This document shows, piece after piece, positions 5,647 to 9,234 of a DNA stretch of 9,234 nucleotides. Positions within the stretch are counted from its first letter, which is position 1. The number at the start of each line of letters is the position of its first letter. Under the pieces are notes generated by a model. It worked only from the letters and a program-made list of their open reading frames with translations. It was not told the origin of the DNA and did no database searches. This stretch comes from Vulcanimicrobiota bacterium. Its GTDB lineage: Bacteria > Vulcanimicrobiota > Vulcanimicrobiia > Vulcanimicrobiales > Vulcanimicrobiaceae. The stretch covers positions 1,064-10,297 of the forward strand of contig PMFP01000129.1 in the NCBI GenBank assembly GCA_003155175.1, in the 5' to 3' direction. Made by a program: the position numbers and the translations under genes.

Positions 5647-6404
5647 TTTTCACGAGCGGCACGAAGAAGCCGAAGATCCATTCCAGCGCATACGTCGCGC
5701 CGACCGCCACCGTGTCCGGCGACGTGACGATCGGAGCGAGCTGCGCGATCCTTCACGGGGCCGTTATCGTCGCGGAGGGCGCGCCCGTAACCGTCGGTGC
5801 GGACACGGTCGTTATGGAAAACGCGGTGCTCAAGGCAAGCGGTGGTACGGCCGTGCGGTTTCCGCTCTCGATCGGAAAGAGCTGTCTCATCGGCCCGCAC
5901 GCGTACGTCGTTGGAGCCGGCATCGGCGACGGGTGCTTCGTCGCGAGCGGAGCGCGCGTATTCAACGGCGCCAAGATCGGGACGGCGTGTACGGTCGCCG
6001 CCGGCGCGATCGTGCACGTCGGCACGCAGATCGCGCCGGGCTCCACGGTTCCGATGCAGCACGTGGCGCACGGAAATCCCGCCACGATTTACGCGCCGGA
6101 AAAATCGCGGGAGGTTCACGAGAAACTCGATTTTTACGCAGACGTGTTCAACCTCGAACCCGGCGACGACGTGCGCGCCCGCGCGGCCGAAACGTACGCC
6201 CGGTTTCTCCGCAAGACCCACGCGCAGGACGCGCGACTGGACGACCATCGCACCGCAAGAGCCGCGGCGGCCCCGCGTCGCGGCGAAGAGCCGCCGCCGA
6301 CGCAGTCCGCCGACGTCGGCAAGGTCGTGGACGTCATGATGCTCGAACTCGAAGAGATGGAGCGGCGTCGCGAGGAAGCGATTCGCCGGCAGAAGGGCAA
6401 GTAA
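5643..6404 (+). CDS. Left-handed beta-helix protein of the gamma-carbonic anhydrase / hexapeptide transferase family, with C-terminal extension
   Basis: 253 residues. Residues 10-150 show hexapeptide-repeat periodicity (VAPTATVSGDVTIG, LSIGKSCLIG, GAGIGDGCFVASGARV, AKIGTACTVAAGAIV) ending in HGNPATIYAP, the close of the gamma-carbonic anhydrase / PaaY / CaiE-like fold (COG0663). In those enzymes zinc is held by His in a 'vvH' strand and in 'IGHxxxLHGC'. The matching positions here read Lys64 (AVLK) and IGPHAYVVGA, that is Pro85 and Val90, so the three zinc histidines seem absent; His86 is one place off. A scaffold, binding or acyltransferase-like role is therefore more likely than carbonic anhydrase activity. 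The tail (151-253) is unusual: a helical segment, a Pro/Arg-rich linker (about 200-222), then a charged helix with LELEEMERRREEAIRRQKGK that could be a coiled coil. It sits between the ABC ATPase and the permeases, overlapping the former by four bases. Confidence 0.85.
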   Translation: MIFTSGTKKPKIHSSAYVAPTATVSGDVTIGASCAILHGAVIVAEGAPVTVGADTVVMENAVLKASGGTAVRFPLSIGKSCLIGPHAYVVGAGIGDGCFVASGARVFNGAKIGTACTVAAGAIVHVGTQIAPGSTVPMQHVAHGNPATIYAPEKSREVHEKLDFYADVFNLEPGDDVRARAAETYARFLRKTHAQDARLDDHRTARAAAAPRRGEEPPPTQSADVGKVVDVMMLELEEMERRREEAIRRQKGK

Positions 6405-6407
6405 GGC

Positions 6408-7199
6408 TTGGCCGCCGGGGCGTACGTCGAATTCGCGCGCAAAGCATTCGCACGCGAAGCGACCTATCGCATGGAAGTCTTCACGCTGGTCGGCTCGCTG
6501 ATCTTGCGCGTCTACCTGCTGCGATCGCTCTGGACGGCCCTCTACGCCCAGAACGCCGAACCGCCGGGGCTTCCACTTCACAGCATGATCACGTACGCAA
6601 CCGTCGCGCTGCTGATGTCGCTCGTCCTGGAAGTCGACGGAACGCGGCTGATTCGAGAGCGCGTGCGCGAGGGCACGATCGCGACGGATCTCATGAAACC
6701 GATCAGCGTTCCCATCTACTTCTTCAGCGACGGACTTGGGCAGACGCTCCTGCACGCGCTCCTGATCGTTCCGTCGCTCTTGTTCGCGTTGCTCCTCGTG
6801 CACGTGGACGTGCCGCCGCCGCAGACCCTGGCCGCGTTCGCCTTCGCGTTCCTGCTCGGCTACGGCGTGAACTTCTTCATCAACTTCCTGATGAACTCGG
6901 TCGCGTTCTGGACCCTCGAGACGTTCGCGATGCAGCTCATCGTGCGCTGGGGTTCCGATTTGCTCTCCGGACAGATCATTCCGCTCATGTTCTTCCCGGG
7001 CGCGCTGGGGCGCTTCGTCTTCGCGCTCCCGTTCGCGGCCGTCTATTCCACGCCGCTGCTCATCTACGTCGGCATCATCCCCGCGTCGCAGTGGCCGCGG
7101 TACTTCTTTATCCAAGCGTGCTGGCTTGCGTCTTTCGGGCTACTCTCGCTTTGGGTCTGGACGGCGGCGTCGCGCCGCATCGTCGTGCAGGGCGGATAG
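6408..7199 (+). CDS. ABC-2 family permease (COG4587-like), first subunit
   Basis: 263-residue inner-membrane protein with about six hydrophobic segments, expected to pair with the second permease and two copies of the ATPase. Family signs: AYVEFARKAFAREATYRMEV (5-24) before the first membrane segment; the cytoplasmic coupling motif REGTIATDLMKPIS (87-100); NSVAFWTLETF (163-173); the C-terminal-half signature LLSGQIIPLMFFP (185-197); LPFAAVYSTP (207-216); and the terminal RRIVVQGG. I chose TTG at 6408: GAAGGG stands 10 bases upstream, and starting at the first in-frame ATG (6471) would remove the conserved amphipathic N terminus. It begins three bases after the beta-helix gene's TAA. Substrate unknown; relatives are annotated only as uncharacterised or multidrug-type exporters. 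Confidence 0.92.
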   Translation: MAAGAYVEFARKAFAREATYRMEVFTLVGSLILRVYLLRSLWTALYAQNAEPPGLPLHSMITYATVALLMSLVLEVDGTRLIRERVREGTIATDLMKPISVPIYFFSDGLGQTLLHALLIVPSLLFALLLVHVDVPPPQTLAAFAFAFLLGYGVNFFINFLMNSVAFWTLETFAMQLIVRWGSDLLSGQIIPLMFFPGALGRFVFALPFAAVYSTPLLIYVGIIPASQWPRYFFIQACWLASFGLLSLWVWTAASRRIVVQGG

Positions 7200-7206
7200 G
7201 CTCGCA

Positions 7207-8001
7207 ATGTTGGCAGCGTACGTCGAGTACTGGCGAATCAACCTGCTCACGATGCTCGAGTATCGGGCCAACTTCGTCATGTGGTTCGTCTTCGCGGTTT
7301 TTTATCACGGCGTCGCGCTCGCGGCCCTAACGGTAACCATGTTGCAATTTCCGTCCATGAACGGCTGGAATCTGCGCGAAATGTTCTTTCTCTACGCGCT
7401 CTGGATGACTGCGCACGAACTCCACAACGCGCTCTTCTTCAACGTCGTCGCGGTGCCGGAGTACATCCGCGAGGGGCGCTTCGACCGCTTTCTCGTTCGC
7501 CCGTTCGACACGCTGTTCCAGGTGCTGACCGTTCCCGCGCAGATCTTTCCGGACGGCTTGATCCTCGCGATCGTCACGCTCTGCTTCGCCGTCGGCGTCG
7601 CGGGAGTCCGGGTCGACGCGTTCTTCGTCGCCTTCGTGCCGCTCGTCGTCATGGGCGGCGCGCTGATCGACCTGGGGATATCGCTGGTCATCGCGACGAT
7701 CGCCTTTTGGTTCATCCGCGTGGACACGCTAAGGTGGGTGGTTATGTCGCTCGAGCAGGATTTTACGCGCTATCCGATCAGCATCTACACGCGCGCCGTG
7801 GGGATCGTGCTTTCGTTCGTCTTTCCGTTTGCATTCATGAACTATTTTCCGGCCAGCTACTTTCTCAACAAGACCGACGTCGCGCTGAACTTAAACCCGG
7901 CCGTGGGGTTGCTCACGCCCGCGATCGGAGTCGCGTGGGTTGCCGTCGCGTACGCGTTCTGGCGCGTCGGATTGCGCCATTACGAAGGGACGGGATCGTG
8001 A
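7207..8001 (+). CDS. ABC-2 family permease (COG3694-like), second subunit
   Basis: 264-residue inner-membrane protein with about six hydrophobic segments, the partner of the preceding permease. Recognisable parts: AYVEYWRINLLTMLEYRANF (4-23) as the N-terminal amphipathic region; AHELHNALFF (69-78); the coupling motif IREGRFDRFLVRP (87-99), the counterpart of REGTIATDLMKP in the first subunit; LIDLGISLVIATIAFWF (153-169); and the typical COG3694 C-terminal block around YPISIYTRAVGIVLSFVFP (189-207) with NYFPASYFL. The frame is open upstream to 7126, but this would overlap the first permease with Arg-rich sequence. ATG 7207 has GGATAGG close upstream and a 7-base gap from the previous stop. Its TGA overlaps the GTG of the serine-hydrolase gene, implying translational coupling. 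Confidence 0.92.
   Translation: MLAAYVEYWRINLLTMLEYRANFVMWFVFAVFYHGVALAALTVTMLQFPSMNGWNLREMFFLYALWMTAHELHNALFFNVVAVPEYIREGRFDRFLVRPFDTLFQVLTVPAQIFPDGLILAIVTLCFAVGVAGVRVDAFFVAFVPLVVMGGALIDLGISLVIATIAFWFIRVDTLRWVVMSLEQDFTRYPISIYTRAVGIVLSFVFPFAFMNYFPASYFLNKTDVALNLNPAVGLLTPAIGVAWVAVAYAFWRVGLRHYEGTGS
7984..7990 (+). promoter_or_regulatory. Shine-Dalgarno of the serine-hydrolase gene, inside the second permease gene
   Basis: GAAGGGA ends 7 bases before GTG 7998 and supports that start within the GTGA overlap. Confidence 0.6.
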
Positions 8002-8882
8002 AACGAACGGGTTTCTTGACCGCCGCGGCGGCGGCCGCCGTAAGCGCTTCGTTCCCGGGGCGCGCGAAGGCGGCGTCCCTCGAAGCGACCGTCTCTCGCA
8101 TCACCGCCTCGGTTCCGGGCGTCGTCGGCGTGTACGCGCGAACGCTCTCCGATTCGCCGCCGCTCGTAGCGCTCAACGCCGACGAAAGTTTCCCGGCGGC
8201 TTCCACCATCAAAATGTTGATCATGACGACGGCCTTCGCGCTCGAAGAGCAGACGCCGGGCGTTCTCGATTCGCAGATTCAGACCTATCGCAGCGATCTC
8301 ATCGGCGGGTCCGATTTCATGCAGAACGCGTACGACGGCCAGGTCTTCACCGTCCGGCAATTGATCGTTCCCATGATTCAAGTGAGCGACAACACCGCCG
8401 CCAACGCGCTGACCGGCCACTTCGGAATCGACGTCATCAACTCGGTCGGACGCGCCGCCGGCATGTATCAGACGCGCCTGGCGCGGAAGTTTCTCGACTA
8501 TGCGGCGATCGTGCACCATCACGACAACGTCACCACGCCCGGGGACATGGCGCATCTGCTCTACCTCATCGAATACGGCGCGCACGAGGAGGTGGCGACG
8601 ATCGTGAGCCCCACGCACTCCCGCGCGATGATCCGGATCATGCTGGGCCAGACCGACCGCGAGGGCATCCCCGCGGGTCTGCCGCACGGAACTCCGGTCG
8701 CCAACAAGACCGGGGCGGTCGATTACGTGCGCAACGACGTCGCGATCGTGCGCCCGTTCGGCGATCAGCCCTTCATTTTGAGCATCTACACCAAACAACT
8801 CGACGACTACGCGGCGGGATATCGGGCCATGCGAGCGATCGCCCACGCCGCGAACCAGACGGTGCGAGGCGGGTCCGGATAG
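7998..8882 (+). CDS. Exported class A beta-lactamase-fold serine hydrolase
   Basis: 294 residues. The N terminus KRTGFLTAAAAAAVSASFPGRAKA is a signal peptide cleaved near residue 25-26; KRTGFL resembles a Tat motif with Lys for the first Arg, so Sec or Tat export is open. All three penicillin-recognising motifs are present: Ser69-x-x-Lys72 (STIK), Ser130-Asp-Asn (SDN) and Lys237-Thr-Gly (KTG), so an acyl-enzyme can plausibly form. The Omega-loop region reads RLARKFLDYAAIV (161-172), in the style of non-canonical class A relatives with RKMMDFEA, where Glu is the deacylating base; here that place seems to be Ala169. The protein may thus be a poor beta-lactamase, closer to a peptidoglycan peptidase or a penicillin-binding enzyme. 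GTG 7998 overlaps the permease TGA, making this the last gene of the ABC operon. Only 7 bases separate it from the convergent cyclophilin gene, and no terminator is seen. Confidence 0.88.
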   Translation: MKRTGFLTAAAAAAVSASFPGRAKAASLEATVSRITASVPGVVGVYARTLSDSPPLVALNADESFPAASTIKMLIMTTAFALEEQTPGVLDSQIQTYRSDLIGGSDFMQNAYDGQVFTVRQLIVPMIQVSDNTAANALTGHFGIDVINSVGRAAGMYQTRLARKFLDYAAIVHHHDNVTTPGDMAHLLYLIEYGAHEEVATIVSPTHSRAMIRIMLGQTDREGIPAGLPHGTPVANKTGAVDYVRNDVAIVRPFGDQPFILSIYTKQLDDYAAGYRAMRAIAHAANQTVRGGSG

Positions 8883-8889
8883 CGTCCCG

Positions 8890-9234
8890 TCAGGCCTTCG
8901 CTTTCGGCTCGATGCTCACGGCGTCCATCTTCGAGCCGGGGCGAATTGCGTCAAGCGCCTCAAATCCGCCGGTCATCTGACCGAAAACTGTATATTGTCC
9001 GTCCAAAAACTTCGCGTCGTCGAGGCAAATATAGAATTGCGAACCCGCCGAGTTGGGATCCGAAGAGCGAGCCATCGCGACCGTGCCCCGGAGGTGCGGC
9101 CGCGCGCTGAACTCGGCCTTGAGGTTGTAGCCCGGGCCGCCGGTGCCGTTTCCGTCCGGATCCCCGCCTTGAACGACGAAGCCGGGCTCGACCCGGTGAA
9201 AGACGAGTCCGTCGTAAAAGCCGGCCTCGGCCAA
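8890..9234 (-). CDS. Cyclophilin-type peptidyl-prolyl isomerase, C-terminal part (start beyond the right edge)
   Basis: The last 114 codons of a cyclophilin, which isomerises peptidyl-prolyl bonds in protein folding. Visible motifs: FHRVEPGFVVQGGDPDGNGTGGPGY (split as FHRVEPGF at 12-19 and VVQGGDPDGNG after it), with the catalytic Arg at 14 and the active-site Gln at 22; GSQFYICL (64-71); and FLDGQYTVFGQ (76-86). In human CypA the position before LDG is Trp121; here it is Phe, as in many bacterial cyclophilins, which usually means weak cyclosporin binding. The TTG-encoded residue at the window edge is not the start: the family's N-terminal strand and 'tVanF..L...G.YdG' region lie outside, so cytoplasmic or exported location cannot be judged. 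The C terminus (SIEPKAKA) is complete. Convergent with the serine hydrolase. Confidence 0.95.
   Translation of the reverse strand: MAEAGFYDGLVFHRVEPGFVVQGGDPDGNGTGGPGYNLKAEFSARPHLRGTVAMARSSDPNSAGSQFYICLDDAKFLDGQYTVFGQMTGGFEALDAIRPGSKMDAVSIEPKAKA

Noticed and set aside
5604..7115. Long minus-strand open frame (503 codons) opposite the beta-helix and first permease genes
   Set aside because: Composition is Arg/Asp/His/Glu-rich low-complexity sequence typical of antisense frames in GC-rich DNA. The plus strand here has clear family motifs.
7998..8069. Definite Tat signal on the serine hydrolase
   Set aside because: The motif is KRTGFL with Lys-Arg and not Arg-Arg, so a Sec signal is just as likely; left open in the gene entry.
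1..9234. CRISPR arrays, tRNA/rRNA genes, insertion sequences, attachment sites
   Set aside because: I read for regularly spaced direct repeats, cloverleaf-like sequence, transposase motifs and flanking inverted repeats and saw none; the only notable repeats are inside the histone-like gene.

Overview
This is a 9.2 kb window of GC-rich bacterial chromosome, gene-dense on both strands, with no rRNA, tRNA, CRISPR array, insertion sequence or phage gene visible. I see eleven protein genes plus one plausible small membrane protein. Two genes run off the window: an Lhr-like helicase at the left edge and a cyclophilin at the right edge. The gene mix (a short Lys/Arg-rich histone H1-like protein, a COG4586/4587/3694-type ABC operon, a cytidylate kinase-like protein of the Cytidylate_kin2 type) suits a GC-rich, environmental, little-cultured lineage. 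Candidatus Eremiobacterota (WPS-2) is my best guess, but it is an impression and not shown by the sequence.

Layout. On the minus strand, 1-1312 holds a secreted protein of unknown function (572-1312) followed by the N-terminal part of an Lhr-family superfamily 2 helicase, which has no ATG, GTG or TTG in a usable place and probably starts at a CTG inside a CTGA overlap. Divergent from it at 1406-1597 is a possible 63-residue membrane protein. It converges on, and overlaps, an alpha/beta hydrolase on the minus strand (1563-2381). A very compact transcription unit follows on the plus strand: a sigma70-like promoter (2376-2404), a UUCG-capped leader hairpin, a histone H1-like gene (2445-2672) and a strong intrinsic terminator (2698-2730). 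Its -35 hexamer lies on the start codon of the divergent hydrolase.

The minus-strand pair 2738-4590 is a cytidylate kinase-like protein and an MFS_3-type exporter joined by an ATGA overlap. From a 36-base divergent gap, a tightly packed plus-strand operon runs from 4627 to 8882: ABC ATPase, left-handed beta-helix protein of the gamma-carbonic-anhydrase fold, two ABC-2 permeases, and a class A beta-lactamase-fold serine hydrolase. The junctions are a 4-base ATGA overlap, a 3-base gap, a 7-base gap and a 4-base GTGA overlap.

The most interesting reading is that this operon is one functional module: an ABC exporter with two co-translated proteins that look enzymatic, yet each seems to lack key catalytic residues of its family (the zinc histidines in one, the Omega-loop glutamate in the other). 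The start-codon arrangement of the helicase and the self-contained histone-like unit are the other points worth checking.
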